Shown: positions 1-6,123, counted from the first letter of the stretch. The stretch: 6,471 nucleotides of DNA from Actinomycetes bacterium (GCA_023403475.1 JAEYEL010000116.1:1-6471); one strand, 5' to 3'. A program made the numbers and translations. Notes: a model not told the origin generated them from the sequence alone.

Positions 1-481
1 CGCGCGCCGAAAGCCCCAGCAAGTCGCACCCGTGCGCCACCGGACCTGGCGCCGGCTTGTGCTCGGGCCAGTCGTCGGGCGAGACCAGAAACGGGAAGAA
101 CTCGGCCAAGCCGCACACGCTAAGCCCGCGCTGGGCGGCTTCGTGTCGCTTCGAGGTCACCACGCCCAAGGGAAGCCCCGCCTCCCGCAGCGCGGAAAGC
201 GCCTCGAAGGTGCCGGGGAACGGCTTTATCATATCGTCGTGAACGCGCGCGTTGTGGTCGCGGTACACGCGCAGAAGCTCGTCGTGCACGGCGGCATCGT
301 CCGTGAAGTCCCACATCTGGACGGCAAGCGGCTGCCCCACCTTCGCCATGAGGGCCTCGTCGGGAATCCCCCTTCCCAAAACCTCGCGCGTGGCATAGCG
401 GAAGCTCGCCAGTATCAGATCGTGTGAATCGACGAGCGTCCCGTCCAAGTCGAACAGAACGCCCTTTATGCTGCCTCCCAA
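1..481 (-). CDS. HAD-superfamily hydrolase, phosphoglycolate phosphatase/PpaX-like (3' end outside window)
   Basis: This is a probable cytoplasmic phosphatase of the haloacid dehalogenase superfamily. The first 160 residues are visible. Motif I, FDLDGTLVDS, lies at residues 10-19, with D11 as the expected nucleophile and D13 as the acid/base. A helical cap domain follows (about 20-95) and includes VGQPL near residue 48. Motif II is VTSK at 108-111, and the motif III lysine is K142 in HKPAPGP. The C-terminal GDxxxD metal-binding motif should lie beyond the left edge. The family is usually 210-225 residues long. The start is a TTG at 479-481, six bases after a strong AAGGAGG; no ATG lies between this site and motif I. 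The gene follows the EamA permease gene by 82 bp on the same strand, so the two may be co-transcribed. The general class is secure. The substrate (phosphoglycolate, pyrophosphate or another phosphate ester) cannot be read from this part. Confidence 0.92.
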   Translation of the reverse strand, partial: MGGSIKGVLFDLDGTLVDSHDLILASFRYATREVLGRGIPDEALMAKVGQPLAVQMWDFTDDAAVHDELLRVYRDHNARVHDDMIKPFPGTFEALSALREAGLPLGVVTSKRHEAAQRGLSVCGLAEFFPFLVSPDDWPEHKPAPGPVAHGCDLLGLSAR

Positions 482-487
482 CAGAAA

Positions 488-494
488 CCTCCTT
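488..494 (-). promoter_or_regulatory. Shine-Dalgarno site fixing the TTG start of the HAD gene
   Basis: On the minus strand AAGGAGG is followed by six bases and then TTG (479-481). No ATG or GTG lies upstream of motif I in frame at a useful distance, so this site decides the start. Confidence 0.75.
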
Positions 495-517
495 CCCGTA
501 GCCTTGAAAGGCGAACC

Positions 518-584
518 GCCGGATACGCCCTACATTCTAAGGCACGTTCGGAAAAGTCGAAGTTCAATCCATCCAACGAACCCA
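518..584 (+). repeat. Dispersed intergenic repeat, copy 1
   Basis: These 67 bases align without gaps to 2739-2805, in the same orientation, at 49 of 67 positions. Of the 18 differences, 17 are transitions and only one (position 583) is a transversion. The longest shared runs include CGGAAAAG (549-556). The differences do not favour any codon position in the shared reading frame, so a conserved peptide is unlikely. This copy covers the stop codon and last codons of the EamA permease and reaches into the gap before the HAD gene. The function is unknown; a family of short interspersed elements in this genome is the simplest reading. Confidence 0.65.
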
Positions 585-1664
585 AGTCAAGGCAACAAAG
601 AAGCGGCGCCGAGACCCAGATGCGGACGACGTGCGCGTCTTCGATGCGAGCGCCGTGCAAGGCGAAGGAGCGGAAGCGGCGCAGGGCGCGGGTGCGCAGG
701 GCGCGAACGAGGAAGCGGCGCAAGACTCGGATGCGAGCGCCGTGCGCGTCTTCGATGCGGGTGCGGGGATAGCCCGAGGCGCATCCTCTCGGGCATCGAC
801 CAAGGTTTCGCCTACCACGCAGGCCATGGTAACAGCGGCGCCCGCCAAGCCTGCAAGCGAAAGGGTCTCGCCCAGCAAAAGCCACGAGAACGCAGCCGTG
901 AGCACGGGCTCCGTTGCCAGCAGCATGGAAACGGTCGCGGAGGAAAGGCTTTTGAGCGCGGCGTTCTGAATGGCGAACACCAAGCAAGTTCCCACGAGCG
1001 CCATGAACGCCACAACGACCCAGGCATCGAAGCTCGCGGCGGCTATGTCAAGCGGGCCGTCGAACGCGAACGCACCTGCCAACGACACCAAAAACGTCAC
1101 AGCTATCTGGGTGAACGCCAAAATGGTCACGTCCATGCGCGAAACCCCGCGCTCAGAAAACACAAGTGCGGCCGCACAAGCCAGCGAGCAGAGCAAAGCG
1201 AGCGCCTCTCCCCAGCCGAACACGAGCGCCCCGCCGCCTGAGCAGAGAAGGAACAACCCCGCGACCACAGCGAGCTGGAACGGCACGTGCAGCGCACGGT
1301 AGCGGCGGCGCAACACCACAAGCGCAATGGCGGGAGCGAACATGACGGCAAGCCCCGACAGGAACCCCACGTTGGTGGCCGTCGTCAGATCGAGCGCGAC
1401 GTTGCAGGACACGTAGGCACACGCCATGCACAGTGCGGCGGGAAGCCAATCGCGCACGCGCACCGTGCGCAGGCTTCCCACGATACGCGGCCCGCAAAGC
1501 AAAATAAGCGCAAGCGCCGCGATACCGAAGCGCAGCACGAGAAACCACCAAGGGGACAGGCTGTCGTACGCGACCTTCGTCAGGGCGCTGCCGAACCCGA
1601 ATATCGTCGTTTGCAGCAGCACCGCCGCCACGCATACCCCGCGCACACCCATCAACCGCGCCAA
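564..1664 (-). CDS. EamA/DMT-family permease with repeat-rich C-terminal tail
   Basis: This is a membrane permease of the drug/metabolite transporter superfamily, probably an exporter of a small metabolite. From the chosen TTG start it has 366 residues, against about 300 for the family. Residues 1-290 show roughly ten hydrophobic segments in two EamA repeats. Family hallmarks are TNVGFLSGL (97-105), WGEALALLCSLACAAALVFSERG-type text around 151-173, and ATEPVLTAAFSWLLLGETL at 250-268. Residues 291-366 form a hydrophilic Ala/Ser/Pro/Thr/Cys/Arg tail that belongs to no domain I recognise. It contains ASKTRT twice and is encoded by imperfect DNA repeats. The TTG at 1662-1664 lies nine bases after AGGGAGG. 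An in-frame ATG at 1712 lacks a clear ribosome site, and another at 1652 is 21 bases from the same one. The gene diverges from the LysR gene, which suggests control by that regulator. The substrate is unknown. Confidence 0.88.
   Translation of the reverse strand: MARLMGVRGVCVAAVLLQTTIFGFGSALTKVAYDSLSPWWFLVLRFGIAALALILLCGPRIVGSLRTVRVRDWLPAALCMACAYVSCNVALDLTTATNVGFLSGLAVMFAPAIALVVLRRRYRALHVPFQLAVVAGLFLLCSGGGALVFGWGEALALLCSLACAAALVFSERGVSRMDVTILAFTQIAVTFLVSLAGAFAFDGPLDIAAASFDAWVVVAFMALVGTCLVFAIQNAALKSLSSATVSMLLATEPVLTAAFSWLLLGETLSLAGLAGAAVTMACVVGETLVDAREDAPRAIPAPASKTRTALASESCAASSFAPCAPAPCAASAPSPCTALASKTRTSSASGSRRRFFVALTWVRWMD
600..765 (-). repeat. Minisatellite-like direct repeats encoding the permease tail
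   Basis: A unit of about 49 bp occurs at 600-648 and 712-759, with 42 matches over 49 aligned positions, including one single-base gap. The best-conserved part is 18 identical bases, GTGCGCGTCTTCGATGCG, at 631-648 and 742-759. Partial copies fill the space between: GATGCGAGCGCCGTGC recurs at 643-658 and 730-745, and GGAAGCGGCG at 672-681 and 711-720. The 111-base spacing of the 18-base core keeps it in frame, which gives the two ASKTRT segments in the protein. The 5' parts of the units are shifted by one base. Confidence 0.8.
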
Positions 1665-1673
1665 CTCGCATTT

Positions 1674-1680
1674 CCTCCCT
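1674..1680 (-). promoter_or_regulatory. Shine-Dalgarno site for the EamA permease
   Basis: The minus strand reads AGGGAGG here, nine bases before the TTG at 1664-1662. It argues against the ATG at 1712, which lies upstream of this site, and against the more distant ATG at 1652. Confidence 0.6.
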
Positions 1681-1712
1681 CGCCCCGCATGCCCAATCGT
1701 CTCGCGCAGCAT

Positions 1713-1733
1713 CGTAACGTTACGTCAACGTAA
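1713..1733. promoter_or_regulatory. Overlapping palindromes in the divergent region, candidate LysR operator
   Basis: Two dyads overlap. CGTAACGTTACG (1713-1724) is a perfect 12-bp palindrome. TTACGTCAACGTAA (1720-1733) has perfect six-base arms around a two-base centre. The second satisfies the T-N11-A pattern known for LysR-type binding sites (T1721 to A1733). Its place between the divergently transcribed permease and regulator genes fits a site that serves both. That the LysR protein binds here is inference. Confidence 0.5.
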
Positions 1734-1772
1734 AGTAAAACGAGTATTTCTGATATTAAGTTTTAGAGAATC

Positions 1773-1800
1773 TTGTATATGCCGCTCAGGAAAGTACTAT
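1773..1800 (+). promoter_or_regulatory. Possible promoter of the LysR gene
   Basis: A -35-like TTGTAT (1773-1778) is separated by 16 bases from a -10-like TACTAT (1795-1800). Each matches the sigma-70 consensus at four of six positions. They sit in the AT-rich stretch 1725-1810, about 50 bases before the LysR start. The match is moderate only. Confidence 0.35.
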
Positions 1801-1814
1801 TGAACAGACAGCGC

Positions 1815-1824
1815 ATCACGTGAT
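1815..1824. promoter_or_regulatory. Ten-base palindrome ATCACGTGAT in the LysR leader
   Basis: This perfect palindrome lies between the possible -10 at 1795-1800 and the ribosome site of the LysR gene (AAGGAG, 1841-1846). It could be an autoregulatory site, but ten-base palindromes also arise by chance. Confidence 0.25.
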
Positions 1825-1851
1825 CGCAAAACACCACAAGAAGGAGCGCAC

Positions 1852-2739
1852 ATGGGCGATCAGAAATACGAGGTGGTTCTCAAAGCCGCCGAAACCGGCA
1901 GTTTCAAGGAGACGGCGCGGGAGCTGGGGTACACGCAGGCGGGCATAAGCTATTTGGTCAGCTCGCTTGAGCGCGAGTTCGGAGTGCCGCTGTTCGTGCG
2001 CGAGTACGGCGGCGTGCGCCTCACCGCCGACGGGCAGGCGCTGCTGCCGTGGATGCAGGACGTGCGCAACGCCGAGCGCCGGCTCGCCACCGAGCTTGCG
2101 GAGCGCAAGAGCCTCGGCAGCGGGTCGGTGCGCGTGGTCACGTTCACCAGCACGGCCATCCAATGGGCGCCCGGTATCGCGCAGACGTTTCTTGAGCGGC
2201 ATCCCTCCATAGACCTCGACCTTGTGTGCTGCGACGACCAGGACGCTCTCGAAAGCATGCTCGCGCGCGGGGACGTCGACTGCGGGTTCGCAGTCCTCCC
2301 CGTCAAGCTGCCGCTGCACGTCGAACCGCTCGTGAAGGATCCGCTCCTCATCGCCGTGGCGAGCGATCATCCGCTCGCACGATCCGAGCGATTCCCCAAA
2401 GAGGCGTTGGAAAGCGAACCCTACATCAGGCTGCAGGACGGCGAGCGCTCGGAGCTGGAAGAGGTGTTCCGCCAAAACGACGTGGAACCCAGTGTGCGCT
2501 TCTCGCTTGACAGCGACTACGCCGTCATGTCGCTTGTGAGCGCAGGGCTGGGCTACAGCGTGCTTTCCGGACTCATCCTGCGCAACGCGCCGTTTCCGCT
2601 AGCCAGCCTGCGCCCGCCCGTTTCCGTCGATCGCGAGATAGCCCTCTGCCTCAACGACCCCGAAACGGCTTCCGCCGCCTGTCGCGCCTTCATGGACGTG
2701 GCGAGAGAATGGGTCGCGCGCGCCTACAAAACGAGCTAG
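1852..2739 (+). CDS. LysR-family transcriptional regulator
   Basis: This 295-residue DNA-binding regulator has the normal length for its family. The N-terminal winged helix-turn-helix spans about residues 5-65, with the typical pattern GSFKETARELGYTQAGISY (16-34), then SSLEREFGVPLFVRE and LTADGQALLP. A linker helix (about 66-88) leads to the effector-binding domain from about residue 91, beginning GSVRVVTFTSTAIQW. It contains DVDCGFAVLP (141-150) and a C-terminal GLGYSVLSG segment, both typical of the LysR substrate-binding fold. The ATG at 1852 follows AAGGAG (1841-1846) by five bases. It is divergent from the EamA permease, so control of that exporter in response to its substrate is likely; the inducer is unknown. 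The ABC operon starts about 280 bp downstream on the same strand but has its own promoter. Confidence 0.95.
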   Translation: MGDQKYEVVLKAAETGSFKETARELGYTQAGISYLVSSLEREFGVPLFVREYGGVRLTADGQALLPWMQDVRNAERRLATELAERKSLGSGSVRVVTFTSTAIQWAPGIAQTFLERHPSIDLDLVCCDDQDALESMLARGDVDCGFAVLPVKLPLHVEPLVKDPLLIAVASDHPLARSERFPKEALESEPYIRLQDGERSELEEVFRQNDVEPSVRFSLDSDYAVMSLVSAGLGYSVLSGLILRNAPFPLASLRPPVSVDREIALCLNDPETASAACRAFMDVAREWVARAYKTS

Positions 2740-2805
2740 CCGAATATGCCCTGCATTTTAGAGCGCATCCGGAAAAGCCAAGACTCAATTCATCCAGTGA
2801 ACCGA
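2739..2805 (+). repeat. Dispersed intergenic repeat, copy 2
   Basis: This copy aligns without gaps to 518-584 (49 of 67 identical, 17 of 18 differences being transitions). It begins on the last base of the LysR stop codon. Both copies have the same orientation in the window. Copy 2 reads away from the LysR stop, whereas the permease is transcribed into copy 1 from its opposite end, so the element has no fixed orientation relative to its upstream gene. Confidence 0.65.
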
Positions 2806-2818
2806 ACCGAGTGCGACA

Positions 2819-2920
2819 ACTCTTCACACCCCTCCCCGCCTCCCCGCCTCGCCGCATCCCACGCCTCGCCCCGCTTCTCCTTCTTCCCCTCCAAGCCTCC
2901 CCCTCCTCTCCGTCGCCCTC
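2819..2920 (+). terminator. C-rich, G-poor tract, possible Rho-dependent terminator region after LysR
   Basis: From 2821 to 2900 the plus strand holds 49 C, 17 T, 8 G and 6 A. A long unstructured C-over-G-rich RNA is the known signature of Rho utilisation sites. The tract lies downstream of the LysR stop and upstream of the next promoter. I see no intrinsic hairpin with a U-run here. Rho action is inference; the tract may also be a neutral compositional oddity. Confidence 0.35.
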
Positions 2921-2949
2921 GGATAAAGCGAATTCGGCGGCTCTGACTG

Positions 2950-2978
2950 TTGACCATACAAGTCAAAGTTAATATAAT
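2950..2978 (+). promoter_or_regulatory. Strong sigma-70-type promoter of the ABC importer operon
   Basis: TTGACC (2950-2955) and a perfect TATAAT (2973-2978) are separated by exactly 17 bases. Transcription should begin near 2985, which gives a leader of only about 37 bases before the TTG start at 3022. That is too short for a cobalamin riboswitch or another large aptamer, so control is more likely by a repressor at the overlapping inverted repeats. Confidence 0.85.
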
Positions 2979-2999
2979 TGTTTGAGTATTATTCCAAAC
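2950..2999. promoter_or_regulatory. Inverted repeats over the importer promoter, candidate operator
   Basis: Three dyads overlap the promoter and expected start: TTGAC/GTCAA (2950-2954 and 2962-2966), TCAAA/TTTGA (2963-2967 and 2981-2985) and GTTTG/CAAAC (2980-2984 and 2995-2999). They cover the -35 box, the -10 box and the first transcribed bases, where a repressor would block RNA polymerase. The arms are short and match no Fur, DtxR or ModE consensus that I can identify, so the regulator is unknown. Confidence 0.4.
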
Positions 3000-3021
3000 T
3001 AAGGTTATACAAGGAGAAGCA

Positions 3022-4170
3022 TTGAGCGCTTACGAGCAAGATGGCACGGAGGCTTCTTTGACGGAGAGCGACAACTCGCAAGGTGGCATCGCACCCTCCT
3101 TGAAGAAGGCCGCCCACTCGCTAGAAGGCACCACAAGCAAGCTCTCCGAAAAAGAGCGGGACTTCAACGCCGGTTTCTTCCTGAAAATGCTCGTCATGTG
3201 TGCCGTGCTGCTCGTGGCGTTTCTGTACTCGTTCCTCATCGGCAGCGTGGACATTTCGGTGGGCACAGTCATCGACATTCTGCGCGCCCAGTTCATGCAG
3301 GTGGAGCAGTACTGGGATGCGGTCCTGAACCCCATCATGCTCAACGTGCGGCTTCCCCAAATACTGCTTTCCATCCTCATTGGCGGCGCTTTGTCGGTGT
3401 CGGGCGCATCGTATCAGACGGTATTCAAAAACCCCATGGTGTCATCCGACATCCTGGGCGTGTCGGCAGGAGCCGGCTTCGGCGCCGCGTCGGCCATGCT
3501 CGCAGGCGGCAACTGGGCGGAAATCCAGCTGTCGGCGTTTGCTTTCGGATTCGCCGCCGTGGCCATCGCATACTTCATCGGCACAGTGTTCGGTAAGCAG
3601 AACATGACCATCTTGGTGCTTGCTGGCGTGGTGGTGTCGAGTTTCTTCCAAGCGCTCATCTCCATCGTGAAAACCGTCGCCGACACCGACAGTGTCCTTC
3701 CTGCCATCACGTTTTGGCTGATGGGCAGCTTAAACAAAGGCGACAACACCGACGTATTGGTTCTGCTTCCCGCAGTGGGCGTTTCGGTTTCGCTGCTGTT
3801 TCTCTTCCGCCACAAGATAGACGTGCTCGCCGCAGGGGAAGACGAGGCGGCGGCCATGGGCGTGAACGTCCCGCTCGTGAAAGGCGTGGTTATCGTCGCA
3901 TCCACCCTCATGACGGCCAGCGCGGTATCGGTAGCGGGCATCATCGGCTGGATAGGCATGGTGGTTCCCCATATCGCACGCACGGTCACCGGTGCATCGT
4001 ATTCCAAGCTCATAGCCGGCTCATTCGTTATCGGCGGGCTTTTCCTGCTGCTTATCGACGACGTGGTGCGCGCCTGCGTGTCCGATTTGCCGCTTGGCGT
4101 GCTCACGGCGCTCATCGGCACGCCGGTGTTCGTGTTCCTGCTCGTGCGAACCAGAAAAGAGTGGGTGTGA
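3022..4170 (+). CDS. FecCD/BtuC-family ABC importer permease
   Basis: This 382-residue inner-membrane subunit forms the translocation channel of a type II (BtuCD-like) importer for iron-siderophore, haem, cobalamin or related chelates. The first 50 or so residues are hydrophilic and charged, a longer cytoplasmic lead than usual; the rest shows about ten membrane segments. Family hallmarks are RLPQ (110-113), NPMVSSDILGVSAGAGFGA (138-156 region), the cytoplasmic coupling segment AAGEDEAAAMGV (270-281), GWIGMVVPHIAR (309-320) and DLPLGVLTALIGTPVF (355-370). Most relatives have RLPR where this protein has RLPQ. The start is TTG, five bases after AAGGAG (3011-3016); the nearby ATG at 3041 is out of frame. 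Its stop overlaps the ATPase start by one base (TGATG). It is first in the operon, just after the strong promoter. Confidence 0.95.
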   Translation: MSAYEQDGTEASLTESDNSQGGIAPSLKKAAHSLEGTTSKLSEKERDFNAGFFLKMLVMCAVLLVAFLYSFLIGSVDISVGTVIDILRAQFMQVEQYWDAVLNPIMLNVRLPQILLSILIGGALSVSGASYQTVFKNPMVSSDILGVSAGAGFGAASAMLAGGNWAEIQLSAFAFGFAAVAIAYFIGTVFGKQNMTILVLAGVVVSSFFQALISIVKTVADTDSVLPAITFWLMGSLNKGDNTDVLVLLPAVGVSVSLLFLFRHKIDVLAAGEDEAAAMGVNVPLVKGVVIVASTLMTASAVSVAGIIGWIGMVVPHIARTVTGASYSKLIAGSFVIGGLFLLLIDDVVRACVSDLPLGVLTALIGTPVFVFLLVRTRKEWV

Positions 4171-5015
4171 TGCTGCAGATCGACAACGTGCGGTTTTCCT
4201 ACCATTCCCACCGCGAGGTGCTCAAGGGCGTTTCGCTTTCCCTCGAATCGGGCAAGATCATGTGCCTGCTCGGTTCGAACGGCGTGGGAAAGACCACGCT
4301 TCTGCGCTGCCTGCTGGGCTTTCAAAAGCCCACGTCGGGCAAGGTGCTCATAGGGGGGCGCGACATCGCGTCGCTTTCGCCCAAACAACGGGCGCACTGT
4401 CTGGCCTATGTGCCGCAGCTGTCCAATTTGGCCTTCCCCTACGAGGCCAAGGAGGTGGTGCTCATGGGGCGCGTATCGCGGTTGCGCGGCGGGGCGGGAC
4501 ACACCGCCCAAGACAAACGAGCCGCCCTCGACGCCATGGACCAGTTGCAGATAGGGCACCTGGCAAACCGCCGCTACCAAGAGCTTTCCGGCGGCGAGCG
4601 CCAAATGGTACTCGTGGCCCGCGCACTGGCGCAAGAAGCCGAGCTGCTGGTGATGGACGAGCCCACGGCCAACCTTGACTACCATAACCAGGTAAAGATA
4701 CTCACCGCCATAAAGCATCTGGCTTCGCAGGGTCTAAGCATCCTCATGACCTCGCATTACCCCGACCATGCGTTTCTCGCCTGCACGAAGGTGGCGCTTA
4801 TGAACCACGGGCGCATCGTGCACGAGGGCGCGCCCGACGATGTGGTGACAAGCGAGAGTCTCACGGCGCTTTACAACACGCCCGTTTACGTAGCGTATGC
4901 GGAAAGCGGAACGCTCCGCATCAAAACCTGCATTCCTTTGCTTGACGAAACGTGCTTCGCACGCGACGTTAAGGGAATGAGCAACCGTCAGACTGAAGAA
5001 AGGGAGGCATTATGA
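4170..5015 (+). CDS. FhuC/BtuD-type ABC importer ATPase
   Basis: This 281-residue cytoplasmic ATPase powers the importer. All nucleotide-binding motifs are present: Walker A GSNGVGKTT (35-43), Q-loop YVPQ with Q82, signature LSGGERQ (137-143), Walker B LLVMDEP with catalytic E162, D-loop ANLD (165-168) and switch histidine H194. The H-loop context SHYPDHA differs from the common SHDLN. Beyond about residue 240 it has a C-terminal tail that ends in the overlap with the next gene. The ATG at 4170 has only a weak purine-rich ribosome site (within the permease C-terminal codons) and overlaps the permease stop by one base, which suggests translational coupling. The last four bases of the gene form ATGA with the start of the binding-protein gene. 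It is co-transcribed with both neighbours, so it very likely energises the adjacent permease. Confidence 0.96.
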   Translation: MLQIDNVRFSYHSHREVLKGVSLSLESGKIMCLLGSNGVGKTTLLRCLLGFQKPTSGKVLIGGRDIASLSPKQRAHCLAYVPQLSNLAFPYEAKEVVLMGRVSRLRGGAGHTAQDKRAALDAMDQLQIGHLANRRYQELSGGERQMVLVARALAQEAELLVMDEPTANLDYHNQVKILTAIKHLASQGLSILMTSHYPDHAFLACTKVALMNHGRIVHEGAPDDVVTSESLTALYNTPVYVAYAESGTLRIKTCIPLLDETCFARDVKGMSNRQTEEREAL

Positions 5016-6109
5016 GAACCATGACCAGAAGAAGCTGGCTTGCCGGCGCCGCGGGCGTTGCGCTGGCCGTCTCGCTCGGCTGCGTCGGCTTGGCCGGCTG
5101 CGCGAGCACGGGCGGTGATGCGCAGACGAACGGGGACGAGGCGAAGCAGCAATCGCAGCCCGCAACGCGCACCGTCACCGACATGGCAGGGCGCACGGTG
5201 GACGTGCCCGCCGACGTGAAAAGCATTGCCACGTTCGGATCCGTAGGCGTGCTGAACGCGTTCGTGGAATGCATGGGCAAAGGCAACCTCATCGTGAACG
5301 AAATGCCCGCAAACTTCACGAAGAACGACAAGTGGGCCATGCAGTACAAGTTTGCGCCGCAGATAGCGAAAGGCCCCGTGCTCGAAACGGCAGACGGCGT
5401 AGACATGGAAGCCACACTGAAGCTCGACCCCGACCTGTGCATTACCATGAGGGAGGACACGGCCCAGCAGCTTGAGGAGAACGGTCTGACCGTCATCGTA
5501 CTCAAGTGGGACGATACAAAAGACGTGAAGACCGCCGTGGAGCTTATGGGTAAAGCGCTGGGAGCCGAAGACCGTGCCACCGAATATAACCGGTATTTCG
5601 ACGACATGGTGCAGAAGGCGGCCGACGCTACGAAGAACCTACCCAATGCCGACCGAAAGAGCGTCATCTACGGCGACGTGGAATCGCTCACCAACCCGCA
5701 CATCATCTCAGAATGGTGGATTAGCGCCGCCGGCGGCGCGAGCGTGACGGCCGAAGCGCACGAGAAGAACTCACTCGAATACACCATGGAGCAGCTGCTG
5801 GCATGGCAGCCCGAAGTCATCTTCTCCAGCAACATCAAAATCGACGACATCTACGCCGACGCCAACATCGCCAGCCTGCCCGCCATCCAGAACCGGCAAG
5901 TGTACGTGGTGCCCACGGTGGCGCACGTATGGGGCAACCGCACCGTCGAGCAGCCACTGACCGTCATGTGGGCCATGAACAAGATGTATCCCGACCTTTA
6001 TTCCGAGGCCGAGCTGGCCAAAGATATCGAATACTTCTACCGCGCCTTCTTCGAATACGACATGAGCGCAGAGGAAATCGACAGCATCATCCATTATAAA
6101 GAGAAGTAG
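5012..6109 (+). CDS. FecB/BtuF-family substrate-binding lipoprotein with Tat-like signal
   Basis: This 365-residue extracytoplasmic binding protein should capture the ligand and deliver it to the permease. The N-terminus has the twin-arginine pattern TRRSWL (5-10), a hydrophobic stretch (11-29) and a lipobox LAGC ending at C30, so export by Tat and lipid anchoring are likely. A low-complexity linker (31-50) precedes the periplasmic-binding fold of the vitamin B12/iron type: TVTDMAGRTVDVP (54-66), KLDPDLCIT (137-145), EWWISAAGG (234-242), WQPEVIFSS (265-273) and WGNRTVEQPL (307-316). The ligand is not evident; siderophore-iron, haem, cobalamin and molybdate/tungstate remain possible. AGGGAGG (5001-5007) precedes the ATG at 5012 by four bases and an in-frame ATG at 5021 by 13 bases, so the start could be either; both keep the RR motif. 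It is last in the operon, though binding-protein genes often come first. Confidence 0.94.
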   Translation: MRTMTRRSWLAGAAGVALAVSLGCVGLAGCASTGGDAQTNGDEAKQQSQPATRTVTDMAGRTVDVPADVKSIATFGSVGVLNAFVECMGKGNLIVNEMPANFTKNDKWAMQYKFAPQIAKGPVLETADGVDMEATLKLDPDLCITMREDTAQQLEENGLTVIVLKWDDTKDVKTAVELMGKALGAEDRATEYNRYFDDMVQKAADATKNLPNADRKSVIYGDVESLTNPHIISEWWISAAGGASVTAEAHEKNSLEYTMEQLLAWQPEVIFSSNIKIDDIYADANIASLPAIQNRQVYVVPTVAHVWGNRTVEQPLTVMWAMNKMYPDLYSEAELAKDIEYFYRAFFEYDMSAEEIDSIIHYKEK

Positions 6110-6123
6110 GGTTTCAACGCCAC

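Noticed and set aside
32..427. A 131-codon plus-strand open frame opposite the HAD gene
   Set aside because: The minus strand encodes clear HAD motifs in order; this frame is an antisense shadow caused by high GC and has no recognisable domain.
468..1302. Long plus-strand open frames opposite the EamA permease gene
   Set aside because: Arg/Ala/Gly-rich translations without domain features; the minus strand shows membrane segments and EamA hallmarks.
1816..2475. A 219-codon minus-strand frame opposite the LysR gene
   Set aside because: The LysR protein on the plus strand is complete and well formed; the opposite frame is a shadow.
2740..2972. Short open frames across repeat copy 2 and the C-rich tract
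   Set aside because: Low-complexity Pro/Ser-rich translations; differences between the two repeat copies show no third-position bias, so coding is unlikely.
2979..3021. A cobalamin or other riboswitch ahead of the importer operon
   Set aside because: The leader predicted from the promoter is only about 37 bases, too short for the known aptamers, and no B12-box-like motif is seen.
3714..4169. An in-frame upstream extension of the ATPase to a start at 3714
   Set aside because: It would overlap the permease by more than 450 bases, and the translation before 4170 is Arg/Gly-rich; the ATPase fold begins at the ATG at 4170.
3414..4718. A 434-codon minus-strand frame crossing the permease and ATPase genes
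   Set aside because: It spans two well-supported genes on the other strand and has no family features, so it is an antisense shadow of GC-rich coding DNA.
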